NCBI GenBank assembly: GCA_023053685.1
Contig: JALIGW010000144.1
Coordinates: 191,977-255,976, forward strand
Reading direction: 5' to 3'
Origin: Diadophis punctatus similis
Taxonomy: Eukaryota > Chordata > Lepidosauria > Squamata > Dipsadidae
DNA length: 64,000 nt
Within the stretch, counting starts at the first letter, position 1; each line of letters starts with the position of its first letter. Positions 1-10,111 of the stretch are shown in pieces. The notes under the pieces are model-generated. The model did not search any database and had not been told where the DNA came from. It worked only from the letters and a program-made list of their open reading frames with translations. A program made the translations under genes and the position numbers.

Positions 1-26
1 CTTTTTTAGATTTTTAGATTTATTAT

Positions 27-430
27 TAGAATTGGAAGGGGCTTTGTAGGTCATCTAGTCCAACCCCCTGCTCAAGCAGGAGTTCCTACACCCTTTGAGA
101 CAGATGGCAGTCCAGTCTCTTCTTCAAGGTCGCAAGTGTTGGGGCTCTCACAACCTCCGCTGGCAAGCTGTTCCACTGGTTGATCGCTCTCACCATCAGA
201 AAGTTTCTCCTCACTTCCAGGTTGAATCTCTCCTTGGTCAGCTTCCATCCGTTATTCCTTGTTTGGCTTTCTGGTGCCATAGAGAACAGCCTGACCCCCT
301 CCTCTCTGTGGCAGCCCCTCAAGTATTGGAACACTGCTATCATGTCACCCCTGGTCCTTCTCTTCGCCAGACTGGCCAAGCTCAGTTCCTGCAACCGCTC
401 TTTGTATGTTTTATTTTCCAGACCCTTTCT
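27..430 (-). mobile_element. CR1 LINE, 3' end of ORF2 plus 3' UTR
   Basis: On the minus strand the segment encodes the C-terminal tail of CR1 reverse transcriptase (RTRGDMIAVFQYLRGC, then NNGWKL, then NQWNSLPAEVV) and ends in the CR1 3' sequence whose plus-strand form is ttggaaggggctttgtagg. It is a 5'-truncated dead copy. The same copy appears to resume at 1041-1150, split by a SINE and a MITE. Confidence 0.9.
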
Positions 431-604
431 TCTTCCATCTTTAAATCAAACTTTAGACTGCCAGGATAAAGCCACCTTCTTGGCCTTGCCGTTGGCCAAA
501 AATAAGTTATTATTGGTACATGTTTCTGGTAGTAGCCGACATACTAGCAGGTGGGCCAGGCTCTGTGTCTCTCCCCATTCACACAGTGTATGGTTATCCA
601 CTAA
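431..604. other. Unassigned spacer
   Basis: No gene, tandem repeat or recognised element is visible between the CR1 fragment and the SINE head. Confidence 0.5.
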
Positions 605-830
605 GAAAGCGGTGCATGGCCTAGAGGTGGAATCTCACAATCAGGAGGCTGTGAGTTCGATCCTAAGTAGCAGCAGATATTTCTGGGCTGCAAATTGTCT
701 GCTGTGAACTCCGTGTAGGCATCAGGAAGGGCATCCGGCCTGTAAATGCTTGAACTCCATTCAGTCACCCCAACTCCATCCCAATGCAAGGGATTACACA
801 GGGGAATGAAAAGATCATTCCAAGTGGCTT
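605..830 (+). mobile_element. tRNA-derived SINE (TGGCCTAGAGG head)
   Basis: A box-A-like TGGCCTAGAGG and a box-B-like GTGAGTTCGATCC stand about 40 bp apart, followed by a body with GGGCATCCGGCCTG. The same family is at 30715-30935 (minus), and its head is also joined to a CR1 tail at 13744-13890. It is a pol III retroposon, not a tRNA gene, because no cloverleaf 3' half follows. Confidence 0.7.
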
Positions 831-881
831 TTAGGGTATCCATCCATTCAGCTAGCGATACTGAAGAGGGAGGTTCCTGAG

Positions 882-1024
882 CAGTGGTGGTATTCAGCCT
901 GTTTTCTCCGGATCGTGCAAACCGGTAGCGGCGACTGCGGGAGGCTCCACCCACCCACCCCGATGTAAGGTGCGAGCGCTCACATTTGGGAACCGGTAGG
1001 GAAGGTAAGTGAATCCCACCTCTG
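882..1024. mobile_element. Short hAT-like MITE, family B
   Basis: Starts CAGTGGTGGTATTCA and ends TGAATCCCACCTCTG, imperfect inverted termini shared with the copies at 15504, 18867, 47155 and 62048. The body holds the family's ACCGGTAG motif. The flanking target duplication is not clean here. Confidence 0.7.
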
Positions 1025-1040
1025 TAAGCCTGAGGCTTTA

Positions 1041-1150
1041 TATGGTGACCAAAATTGGATGCAGTATTCCAGATGTGGCCCTACTAAGGAATTATAAAGC
1101 GGTTCTAATGCTTCATGTGATTTCGATTCTATGAATACTACACGTAATTT
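1041..1150 (-). mobile_element. CR1 LINE fragment, RT C-terminal region
   Basis: The minus strand encodes [20 protein letters not shown], a conserved CR1 stretch that lies upstream of the part seen at 27-430. It is therefore likely the continuation of that copy. Confidence 0.75.
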
Positions 1151-1489
1151 CACAGACATGCACGCGCATATATGCACCCATGTTAGGTTACAGAGAGTTG
1201 GAGGGAGGCGGAACTCACCCGTGTTTTCCTCTCTTTGCTAAGAGTCGGTAATTATCTTTGCATTCCTGGAGGAACCTTACAATAAATACGGCTGTCATTT
1301 TTCATTACTGCACAGCGAACAAAGGCAAGCCAAGAGAACAAAAGAGAACGCACTAACGCTAAGCCATGCATGGCTATGGATGTTGCTGACAATTCGAGAT
1401 CTAAAGGATTTTATTGTGGTTATTTATTTGGAACATAAAAGTCTGGGTAATAGCGTTACAAACTATTTCTGATAAATGCATGGGGAGAT

Positions 1490-1490
<1 letters not shown>
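1151..1490. other. Unassigned, apparently unique sequence
   Basis: No element boundary, long ORF or tandem repeat is visible. Confidence 0.5.

Positions 1491-1542
<52 letters not shown>
1491..1542. repeat. (CA)n microsatellite
   Basis: About 25 CA units with a few interruptions, abutting the TA-type MITE that follows. Confidence 0.95.
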
Positions 1543-1545
1543 ATA

Positions 1546-1895
1546 CAGTAGTCCCCGACTAATGACCACAATTGAGCCCACTATTGATGCTGCTAAAGTG
1601 AAACATTTGTTAAGTGAGTTTTACTCCATTTTACGACCTTTCTTGCCACGGTTGTTAAGAGAATCACTGCTGTTGATAAGTTAGCAACACGGTTGTTAAG
1701 TGAATCTGGGTTTCCCTCCCATTGGCTTTGCTTGTCTGAAGGTCGCAAAAGGGGATCATGTGACACTGCAACCGTCATAAAAACGAGTCAGTTGCCAAGC
1801 CTCTGAATTTTAATCACACTAAATGGTCGTAAATGTGAAAAACGATCATAAGTCATTTTTTAGTGCCATTTTAACTTCGAACGGTCACTAAATGA
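1546..1895. mobile_element. Tigger-like TA-target MITE, truncated
   Basis: Begins AGTAGTCCCCGACT and carries the family body (GAGCCCA, TTGTTAAGTGA, AACACGGTTGTTAAGTGAA, GGGGATCATGTGAC). The family has long inverted termini of type CAGGTAGTCCTCGACTTAC flanked by TA. Pogo/Tigger assignment is by resemblance of termini. The far end is lost to an L2 tail. Confidence 0.75.
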
Positions 1896-1929
1896 GTCCC
1901 TCGGGAGTAGGGCGGCATAGAAGAACCAA

Positions 1930-2000
<71 letters not shown>

Positions 2001-2001
2001 A
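1896..2001 (+). mobile_element. L2 LINE 3' tail with (AAAT)n
   Basis: The 3' terminal motif CTCGGGAGTAGGGCGGCATA is followed by about 18 TAAA units. It matches the 3' end of the long L2 at 61650-61708 and the fragment at 15290-15365, so this is a severely 5'-truncated insertion. Confidence 0.75.
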
Positions 2002-2301
2002 CTGTTGCAATTCGAGAAGATATGTGACATCTTTCATTCCTGAGCTCAGCAATGTTTGAAAACAGAACTGTTTAGGAAAGTATCCGAATTTGAAATCTGT
2101 TTATTCGGCAACTAATTTAGATTACTTTGAATTTATATTATTGTTTTATTGTTGATATAATTTACTGTATATAGCTTTTTGGCTGCCTTTTTAAACTGAC
2201 ATTGAGTAATTCTAATACAGTCTAATTTTACGTGTGCAAGACCACAGCATCCCGGGAAAGTTATCAGTGCATAAATAAATGAGTTAGTAAATAATAAAAT
2301 A
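2002..2301. other. Unassigned AT-rich sequence
   Basis: No coding potential or recognisable element. Confidence 0.5.
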
Positions 2302-2726
2302 GGAATAGCACTTAGACTTTTTTTTAATTCAAAAAGTTTTATTAGTACAAAGTACAAACATTTTTTCACTTTTTCTCCCCCCCTTCCCCCCAACTTCCCA
2401 GAAAAAGCACAGGATATAATCTTCAATAAACATAAACTTAAAATATACTAACAAATTATAAATTCAAAAATTTCTCTATTTTTTAATAGTTTTTTAACTA
2501 TAACTTAGACTTATATACCGCTTTACAGTGCTTTACAGCCCTCTCTAAGCGGTTTACAGAGTCAGCCTATTGCCCCCAACAATCTGGGTCCTCATTTTAC
2601 TGACCTCGGAAGGATGGAAGGCTGAGTCAACCTTGAACCTGGTGAGATTTGAACAGCCAAATTGCAGGCAGCCGGCAGTCAGCAGAAGTAGCCTGGAGTA
2701 CCGCACTCTAACCACTGCGCCACCTG
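2302..2726 (-). mobile_element. tRNA-derived SINE (GGTGGCGCAG head), split by L1
   Basis: Reverse-complement copy of the commonest SINE in the window. The head is at the right end (GCGCCACCTG on the plus strand), the body has CCCCCAACAATCTGGGTCCT and the tail ACTTATATACCGCTTTACAG. The tail is interrupted at 2318-2503 by an L1 3' fragment with ACTTAGACTT repeated on both sides. Confidence 0.85.
2318..2503 (-). mobile_element. L1 LINE 3' end fragment
   Basis: On the minus strand it shows the G-rich polypurine stretch, then ATGTTTGTACTTTGTACTAA and AATAAAACTTTTTGAAT before the A tail. This matches the 3' end of the L1 at 21690-21831. It is flanked by the 10-bp direct repeat ACTTAGACTT. Confidence 0.75.
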
Positions 2727-2903
2727 TAAAATCCTGTCTCCAATGGTCTACAAGATTTCTTTCCATTGTTCAATGATAGTTCCAGAGGACAAATCAAAGG
2801 AAGATGCAGACGATCTTCAGACTGGGAAGTAGCAACAGGCAGGAATATAACAGAGTAAATGCAACCTAATAAACAAATTTAAAAAAAAATAGGTTTGCTG
2901 AGA
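2727..2903. other. Unassigned spacer
   Basis: Short non-coding stretch ending in an A-rich run at 2878-2890. No element recognised. Confidence 0.4.
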
Positions 2904-3055
2904 GATGTCTATGGAAATTCTCAGTCGTCCAGGCTGTGGTTGTTCCAAAGGTGCTTTTTCAAGAACTGAAGAAGCTCCTGGGATGAGAAGTGAAACGTCT
3001 TCAAGAAAAAAACATGAAAGCCCAGTTGCCTTTTGAAAAAGCACCTTTGTGACAC
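2904..3055 (+). mobile_element. Penelope-like element terminal fragment, family 1
   Basis: Bounded by TCTATGGAAATTCTCAGTC and GAAAAAGCACCTTTGTGAC, the conserved edges of a repeat also found at 7024, 12762, 24355, 31905 and 36705. The 24.4-kb copy carries a peptide resembling the N-terminal region of PLE proteins, which is the basis for the PLE call. The fragment includes a hammerhead-like motif. Confidence 0.5.
2963..3002 (+). ncRNA. Hammerhead-ribozyme-like motif, PLE family 1
   Basis: Core block CTGAAGA at 2966-2972, GAAAC at 2992-2996 and cleavage triplet GTC at 2997-2999. Helix I is GAA (2963-2965) with TTC (3000-3002). Helix II is GCTCCT (2974-2979) with AGAAGT (2986-2991), partly decayed. 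Helix III is only the self-complementary ACGT, as expected of hammerheads thought to act as dimers. Confidence 0.45.
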
Positions 3056-3149
3056 TTGTAGAGAGAGAGGAATGCTGTGATCACAGACAGAAAAAAAACA
3101 TCTCAGATGTTAACTGTATCCCGATACTCATACGTCACATATTTCAGTA

Positions 3150-3204
3150 TCTCGTAACTTCGAACAGTCGCTAAACGAATGGACGTAAGTCAAGGACTGC
3201 CTGT
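3150..3204. mobile_element. Tigger-like MITE terminal remnant
   Basis: CGTAACTTCGAACAGTCGCT through GTCAAGGACTGCCTGT is the terminal part of the family seen whole at 10511-10903. Confidence 0.65.
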
Positions 3205-3329
3205 CCATATAGTGGCAGTAACAGAACCATCTTGGGTTTTAATAATCACAAACTAACAGAAAGCATCATCTTCATATTTTGCACTTCTCCTTCCCACTCT
3301 CTATCTCTTGCTATGACTCGCTTGTCATG

Positions 3330-3567
3330 TACCGTGTTTCCCCCAAAATAAGACCGGGTCTTATATTAATTTTTGCTCCAAAAGACACATTAGGCCTTAT
3401 TTTCTAGTTAGGTCTTATTTTCGGGGAAATACGGTAATAAATGCGCCCATCTGGCTGACAATCTTAACTGGGGCTTATTTTTGGGGGTAGGGCTTATATT
3501 ACGAGCATCCTGAAAAATCATGCTAGGGCTCCTTTTCCGGCTAGGTCTTATTTTTGGGGAAAATTAT
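3330..3567. mobile_element. TA-flanked MITE with ACCGTGTTTCCCC termini
   Basis: Starts TACCGTGTTTCCCCC with AATAAGACC and has the inverted end GGGGAAATACGGTA at 3423-3436. A second related segment with GGCTTATTTTTGGGGG follows to about 3567. Repeated phrases of the type TCTTATTTT characterise the family. No ORF. Confidence 0.7.
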
Positions 3568-3570
3568 AAG

Positions 3571-4355
3571 AGCCGAGGTGGCGCAGCGATTAGAGGCAGG
3601 TACTGCAGGCCACTTTAGCTGATACTGATCCGCAGGTCAGCGGTTCAAATCTCACCGGCTCAGGGTTGACTCAGCCTTCCATCCTTCCGAGGTAGGTAAA
3701 ATGAGGACCCAGATTGTTGGGGGGCAATATAAATATACATTGCTTACTGGTGTAAACCGCTTAGAGCAGTGATGGCGAACCTTTTTAGGTTCGCGTGCCA
3801 AAAAGGGGGGGTGCGCGCGCTCGCATGCCCACACCCATTCCCTCCCCCCGCGCATGCGCACAACACCCCCCATGCTGCCCCCTGCACATGCGCACACACA
3901 CACACCCGCACAAAGGCCTTACTGGAGCCTGGGACGACGAAACGGGCAAACCGGAAGTGCGGAAAAATGCACTTCTGGTTTATCAGTTTCGTCGTTTTTT
4001 GCATTCCAGGGCTTCAGGGAGCTTCCCTGAACCCTCCGGAGTGCAAAAAACAGCTCACCGGCAAACCGGAAGTGCGTTTTTTCCGCACTTCCGGTTTGTC
4101 CATTTTGTAGTTTTTTGCATTCGGGGCTTCAGGGAGCTTTCCTGAACCCTCCGGAGTGCAAAAAACAGCTCACCGGCAAACCGGAAGTGCGTTTTTCCGC
4201 ACTTCCGGTTTGCCCGTGGGCAACGCTCGCGTGCCCTCCACTATGGCTCCGCGTGCCACCTGTGGCACGCGTGCCATAGGTTCGCCACCATGGGCTTAGA
4301 GAGTGCTTGCACTGTGAGGCGGTATATAAATCTCACAAAATAAATAAATAAATAA
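3571..4355 (+). mobile_element. tRNA-derived SINE split by a hAT MITE
   Basis: Head AGCCGAGGTGGCGCAGCGAT (box A) and GGTTCAAATCTCACC (box B), then the body with GAGGACCCAGATTGTTGG and tail GGCGGTATATAAAT followed by AAAT repeats. It is interrupted at 3767-4293 by a hAT MITE that duplicated GCTTAGAG. Confidence 0.9.
3767..4293. mobile_element. hAT MITE, family A
   Basis: 527-bp non-coding element with termini CAGTGATGGCGAACC and GGTTCGCCACCATGG, flanked by the exact 8-bp duplication GCTTAGAG (3759-3766 and 4294-4301). The interior is CpG-rich with several copies of AAACCGGAAGTGCG. It has no transposase and would depend on a related autonomous hAT. Confidence 0.9.
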
Positions 4356-4359
4356 ACAT

Positions 4360-5000
4360 AAACATGGTAGTTGTGACCGTTGCAGTATCCAGGGACACAT
4401 GATCGCCATTTGCAGGAGCCAAGTGAGGCCATACAGCAGGGGGAGACCCCTTACCCAGATTACTGCAGAGTCAAAATGTGCTTTGGCTGATTTCTTCCCC
4501 TGGCTTTCACTCTGCGACGTCTCGTCTAGCCCAATGTTCCATTTTTTTTGGCTTGCATTAAATCCCAAGAGCGGCAAAGAATTTGGATTCTGTGCAGAAA
4601 CCCTCTCTGCATTGCAGAGCAAGTCTCTCTCCTGCATGCAGATTGCCAACCGGGCTGACTTTCGCATTCGGAAAGATCCAAGTTCACATTCCGGTGTTTG
4701 GACTGTGGTCGCAAGTCCCTGATGGGGGGGTACAAAATCTTTGGGTATAGGGATGGATGGAAATCTCTTGGCCACAGGACGTGTCCAGATCCTTGAGATT
4801 CCTCGGAGCCGAGGTGTCACAATGTGCCTGCATCTCTGCGATTATTGCAGCAGATCCTGTGGTTCAGGGGCTGGTTCGGGTAGGAAGAATCGGAAAAGGA
4901 GAGCAGAGGAGAAAAAGCAAGGGAGGGAAGGATGGCTTAAGCATTTTCCATCTGTGGAAAGTTCCTCCACTGCAGTGGACAACCTGTTTAGCATGCGGGG
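4360..5000. other. Unassigned sequence, no gene seen
   Basis: The start (GTGACCGTTGCAGTATCC) may be a worn Tigger-like MITE remnant. The rest has only short ORFs in several frames without recognisable motifs. Confidence 0.5.
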
Positions 5001-5788
5001 ATAGAATAGAATAGAATAGAATAGAATAGAATAGAGAGTAGAGAGTAGAGAGTAGAGAGTAGAGAGTAGAGAATAGAGAATAGAGAATAGAGAATAGAGA
5101 ATAGAGAATAAAGAATTAGGAATAGAATAGAATAGAATAGAATAGAATAGAATAGAATAGAATAGAATAGAATAGAATAGAATAGAATAGAATAGAGAGT
5201 AGAGAGTAGAGAATAGAGAATAGAGAATAGAGAATAGAGAATAAAGAATTAGGAATAGAATAGAATAGAATAGAATAGAATAGAATAGAATAGAATAGAA
5301 TAGAATAGAATAGAATAGAATAGAATAGAATAGAGAGTAGAGAGTAGAGAATAGAGAATAGAGAATAAAGAATTAGGAATAGAATAGAATAGAATAGAAT
5401 AGAATAGAATAGAATAGAATAGAATAGAATAGAATAGAGAGTAGAGAGTAGAGAGTAGAGAGTAGAGAATAGAGAATAGAGAATAGAGAATAGAGAATAG
5501 AGAATAAAGAATTAGGAATAGAATAGAATAGAATAGAATAGAATAGAATAGAATAGAATAGAATAGAATAGAATAGAATAGAATAGAATAGAGAGTAGAG
5601 AATAGAGAATAGAGAATAGAGAATAAAGAATTAGGAATAGAATAGAATAGAATAGAATAGAATAGAATAGAATAGAATAGAATAGAATAGAGAGTAGAGA
5701 GTAGAGAATAGAGAATAGAGAATAAAGAATTAGGAATAGAATAGAATAGAATAGAATAGAATAGAATAGAATAGAATAGAGAATAGAG
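5001..5788. repeat. AATAG pentanucleotide array with higher-order structure
   Basis: Runs of GAATA alternate with GAGAGTA and GAGAATA blocks, each cycle ending in the marker AATAAAGAATTAGGAATAG. Markers near 5107, 5241, 5364, 5513, 5622 and 5721 give cycles of roughly 100-150 bp. The array resumes at 6172 after a hAT MITE and ends against the 3' end of a minus-strand CR1. Confidence 0.95.
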
Positions 5789-6171
5789 CCGTGATGGCGA
5801 ACCTATGGCACGGGTGCCACAAGCGGCACACGGAGTCATATTGGTGGGCACGCGAGCTCAGGTCCGGCGTGCATGTGTGCACCAGCCGGCTGATTTTCGG
5901 GCCTTCTGGGCCCACTGGGAGTCGGGAAACAGGCTGTTTCCAGCCTCCAGAGGGGCTGGGGAAGGCCGTTTTCGCCCTCCCCAGGCTCCTAGAAAGGCTC
6001 TGGAGCCTGGGGAGAGCGAAAAATGGGCATGCCATTGCATGCTGGGAGCAGGGGGGTCATGCGTGCATGTGCGGGGGTGAATGGAATTATGAGTGTGGGC
6101 ACGCACACATGTGATCCCCCGCATTCCCCCCCCCTTTTGGCACGCGAACCAAAAAAGGTTCGCCATCACTG
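5789..6171. mobile_element. hAT MITE, family A, inside the AATAG array
   Basis: 383 bp with termini CCGTGATGGCGAACC and GGTTCGCCATCACTG, flanked by the exact 8-bp duplication GAATAGAG (5781-5788 and 6172-6179). The target is array sequence, so the array is older than the insertion. Confidence 0.92.
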
Positions 6172-6590
6172 GAATAGAGAATAAAGAATTAGGAATAGAA
6201 GAGAAGAGAAGAGAAGAGAAGAGAAGAGAATAGAGAATAGAGAATAGAGAATAGAGAATAGAGAATTAAGAATTAAGAATTAAGAATTAAGAATTAGGAA
6301 TAGAATAGAATAGAATAGAATAGAATAGAATAGAATAGAATAGAATAGAATAGAATAGAATAGAATAGAACAGAGAATAAAGAATAGAGAATAGAGAATA
6401 GAGAATAGAGAATAAAGAATAAAGAATTAGGAATAGAATAGAATAGAATAGAGAATAGAGAATAAAGAATAGAATAGAATAGAATAGAACAGAACAGAAC
6501 AGAACAGAGAATAAAGAATAAAGAATAGACTAGAATAGACTAGAATAGACTAGAATAGACTAGACTAGACTAGAATAGAATAGAAGAATG
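6172..6590. repeat. AATAG array, distal part
   Basis: Continuation of the array with extra variants: GAGAA units near 6200, AATTA units near 6270, AACAG units near 6490 and GACTA units near 6530-6580. It abuts the CR1 3' end. Confidence 0.93.
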
Positions 6591-7285
6591 TCCAACCCCC
6601 TGCTCAAGCAGGAGACCCTATATGATTTTTGACAAGTGGCTGTCCAGTTACTCTTCTTGAAAGCCTCCAGTGATGAAGCTCCCACAACTTCCGAAGGCAA
6701 CTTCTGTTCCATTGGTTGATGGTTCTCACTGTCAGAAAGTTCCTCCTTATTTCTAGGTTGAATCTCTCCTTGTTCGGTTTCCATCCATTATTCCTTGTCT
6801 GGCCTTCAGGTGTCTTGGAAAATAGCTTGACCCCCTCCTCTCTGTGGCAGCCCCTCAAATATTGGAAGACTGCTATCATGTCTCCCCTGGTCCTCCTCTT
6901 CACTAGACCAGCCATGCCCAGTTCCTGCAACTGTTCTTCATATACAGTATTTTAGCCTCAAGTCTCCTAATCATCCTGGTTGCTCTTCTCTGCACTCTTT
7001 CTAGAGTCTCCACATCTTTTTTTATAGTGTCTGTGGAGATTCTCAGTCAACCAGGTCATGGTTGTTCCAAAGGTGCTTTTTTCAAGAGGCAACTGGACTT
7101 TCTGGGTTTTCTTTGAAGACGTTTGGCATCTCGTTCAAGAAGCTTCAACGTCTTCAAAGAAAAGTCCAGTTGCCTCTTGAAAAAAGCACCTTTGGGCCTT
7201 TTTTAAAAAATAGTGTGGTGACCAAAATTGGATGCTGTATTCTAGGTGGGGTCTTACTAAGGCTTTATAGGCACAAAGCTGCAGC
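6591..7285 (-). mobile_element. CR1 LINE, RT C-terminus and 3' end
   Basis: The minus strand encodes MQELGMAGLVKRRTRGDMIA and onward to NQWN, followed by the CR1 3' UTR. Its 3' terminus touches the AATAG array. The element is split at about 7024-7198 by a PLE fragment and resumes at 7205 (GGTGACCAAAATTGGATGC). Confidence 0.9.
7024..7198. mobile_element. Penelope-like terminal fragment, family 1, decayed
   Basis: Edges CTGTGGAGATTCTCAGTC and AAAAAAGCACCTTTGG, with TAGTG present on both sides in the CR1 host. Only a palindromic remnant of the ribozyme-like centre survives. Confidence 0.55.
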
Positions 7286-7672
7286 AAAAAAAATCATTCT
7301 GGCAAATATCGGTAGTCCTCATCTTACATCATTTTCGAGAAATACAGGTAGTCCTGAGCCCAACATTTCTGTTACTAAGCGAGACATTTGTTAACCAGTT
7401 TTTGCCCCATTGTGCAAACTTTATTGCTACCGTTAAGTTAATTAAATCTGGCTTCCCCATTTATTTTGCTTGTCAGAAGGTTGCAAGAGGGGATGGCGTT
7501 ACCCCGGGACACTGCAACCTGTTAGGACTAAGTCCAAACAGTTGGGTTGGCAATATATAAACCAACAATGTATGTATGTAGGTTTAACTGTATTGATGTG
7601 ATGTAGCTTTAACTGTATGTTATTTCTGATTGGCTGTTGTGTTGCGAGTTGCCATAAGAGGGAGCTAGAAAT

Positions 7673-8084
7673 CAGGGGCGGGTTGCTCGCTTACCTTGCT
7701 GCCGGAGGTATGCGAGCACATCTCCATGCTTCGGGAGCGCTCGCGCTCGCTACGTGCGCGCCCTCCCTTCCGCGATTTTGCTTCTGTGCATTCGCATGAA
7801 ATCTCGCAAGGGGACGCACGCGCATGAGATTTCAGCGCAATTTTGCTTCCGCGCATGCGTGAAGGCAAAATCTCACCAAAATCTCGCACGCGCGCGTGTC
7901 CCTCGTGAGATTTTGGCGCAATTTTGCTTCCGCGCATGTGCAGAAGCAAAATCGCCTGAAAATCACTGAAAAAAAATGGCAACGTGCTGGTTGGACCGGC
8001 AGAGAGGGCTTCGGAGCGGTTGCAAAATCCGCCGCTCCCTACCGGAGCTCCATACCGGGGAGCTCCGGTGGGAACCCACGTCTG
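7673..8084. mobile_element. hAT-like MITE, family B, in the LTR
   Basis: Starts CAGGGGCGGGTTGC and ends GGGAACCCACGTCTG, flanked by CTAGAAAT and CTAGAGAT (7 of 8 identical). The interior repeats ATTTTGCTTCCGCGCATG in inverted arrangement, giving a fold-back structure. Confidence 0.8.
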
Positions 8085-8100
8085 CTAGAGATCATAGCTT

Positions 8101-8122
8101 ACTCTCTCTCTCTCTCTCTCTC
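8101..8122. repeat. (CT)n microsatellite
   Basis: About eleven CT units just after the MITE. Confidence 0.9.
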
Positions 8123-8287
8123 TGACATTCTTTCTCTGTTGTGTTTATAAGTTGTGATATCTTTGTTACTGTAACTGACAAAGATGAACTGGTAAGAAGA
8201 AGATGTTGTACTTCTAGCTATTGACTGATTTGAACGTGTTTGACCTGGACTGTTTATCGGACTATGCTATTTCCTAAAGTAAAACTG

Positions 8288-8530
<243 letters not shown>

Positions 8531-8812
8531 ACACATTTAATGTATCTGTGTGTGACTGAATTCATACCTACTTCAATACAACGTTTCTATGTGCACATCC
8601 TTGTTACTCAAGGGTTGCTCTGCACATACCTTAACACAACCGTCCTAAATATGAACCAGTTACCAAGCGTCTGAATTTTGATCACCTGACTATGGGAGTG
8701 CTGCAATGGCTTTAAATGTGAAAAACAGGCATAAGTCACTTTTTCCCCCAGCGCCGTTGTAACTTTGAATGGTCACTAAACGAATGGTTGCAAGTCAAGA
8801 ACTACCTGTAGC

Positions 8813-9163
8813 AGAGGAATGGAGCTGAAGAGAGGGCAGATTTTGCCAAGTGGTGCAGAAATGCACAGTGGATTTGTCTGACGAGTACTATTCAGTTAGT
8901 TTACCTTGGTCGAATATTTCTTTCTTATCTCCTCCTTTAATTGATTCTACATCCCTTAATAGCTCAATAGTTTATCACGCTTCCCCCACCCCACTCAGAA
9001 AACCAGCTGGATATTGCGAAGCAATTATGGTGTCATTTTCAGGAATAACAAGTTTCCCTGAGAAATTTCTTGATGAGCTACATTCTTGTGGAGATTAAAC
9101 ACTGAAGCTCGACCTTGTTCCCAAAACAGGCACCAGTTAAAATGGCTTCTCAATGCCGTTTCG
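8813..9163. other. Unassigned, possibly unique sequence
   Basis: Contains an 82-codon ORF without recognisable motifs. No repeat family seen. Confidence 0.5.
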
Positions 9164-9290
9164 ACAGGTAGTCCTTGACTTACAACAGTTCACTTAGTGA
9201 CTGTTCGAAGTTACAACGGCACTGAAAATAATGACTTATGGCCACTTTTCACACTTATGACTATTGCAGCATCCCCAGGGTCACTTGATT

Positions 9291-9606
9291 TAGAATAGAA
9301 TAGAATAGAATGGAATTGAATTGAATTGAATATAATAGAATAATGGAATGGAATGGAATGGAATGGAATGGAATGGAATAGAATAGAATAGAATAGAATA
9401 GAATAGAATAGAATAGAATAGAATAGAATAGAATAGAATAGAATAGAGAATAAAGAATTAGGAATAGAATAGAATAGAATAGAATAGAATAGAATGGAAT
9501 GGAATGGAATGGAATGGAATGGAATGGAATGGAATGGAATAGAATAGAATAGAATAGAATAGAATAGAATAGAATAGAATAGAATAGAATAGAATAGAAT
9601 AGAATA
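9291..9606. repeat. AATAG/AATGG pentanucleotide array
   Basis: GAATA runs alternate with GGAAT blocks, plus one copy of the marker AATAAAGAATTAGGAATAG near 9447, the same as in the 5.0-kb array. It is directly continuous with the 3' end of the CR1 at 9607. Confidence 0.95.
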
Positions 9607-9672
9607 ACAGAGTTGGAAGGGACCTTGGAGGTCTTCTAGTCCAACCCCCTGCTCAGGCAGGAAACCCTATAC
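9607..9672 (-). mobile_element. CR1 LINE 3' terminus
   Basis: CAGAGTTGGAAGGGACCTTG to CCCTATAC is the last ~65 bp of CR1, cut at the hAT insertion point. Nothing of the CR1 upstream side remains on the right, so that side was deleted. Confidence 0.85.
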
Positions 9673-10111
9673 CCGTGATGGCGAACCTATGGCACGCGTG
9701 CCACAGTGGCACGCGGAGCCCTCTCTGCAGACACGCAAGCCATTGACCAGCTCAGCTCCACTGCGCAGGTGCCTCCCACCGGCCATCTGATTTTCGGGTC
9801 AGACATACGCATGCTTTCTCCTCACTTTCTGAGGCTCGGGCCTTCCCAGATCTCTGGAGATTCCACCCCAGCGCTGTTTGGGCACGCAAGGCTTTTCCCC
9901 CCTCCCAGCTCCATTTGGGGAAAGGAGGCTTCCCCCCCCCAGCTCCGTTTGGGGAAAGGAGGGGATGGGAGGCTTTCCCCCCTCCCCCTTCTGTTTTGGG
10001 ATGTGAGGCCCAAACAGGGGGTCACGCGCACATGCGCAGCGCTCGCACGTGCGTGTGCAGGGGGCGGGACGTGTGAGAGGGGCATTGCATTATGGGTGTG
10101 GGCACTCACGG
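9673..10111. mobile_element. hAT MITE, family A, right end lost
   Basis: Starts CCGTGATGGCGAACC after CCCTATAC, the same 8-bp target used at 51725. The interior has GGGCACTC-type motifs near 10100, but the expected GGTTCGCCATCACTG end is missing. Confidence 0.8.

Noticed and set aside
2981..2999. Alternative hammerhead reading GGATGAG-N3-CGAAAC
   Set aside because: This reading would need two changed core bases and a one-pair helix II; the CTGAAGA reading keeps the whole core and a paired helix II and is supported by the second family.
3571..3660. Possible tRNA gene
   Set aside because: Box A and box B are present, but the rest is SINE body repeated in at least eight places; no acceptor stem closes the structure.
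4399..5014. Overlapping ORFs of 85-107 codons as a possible host exon
   Set aside because: No splice-site context, motif or codon pattern; frames overlap on both strands.
5249..5851. 200-codon frame of YSILF repeats, and similar frames at 54834-55322
   Set aside because: Translation of the AATAG/ATTCT arrays only.
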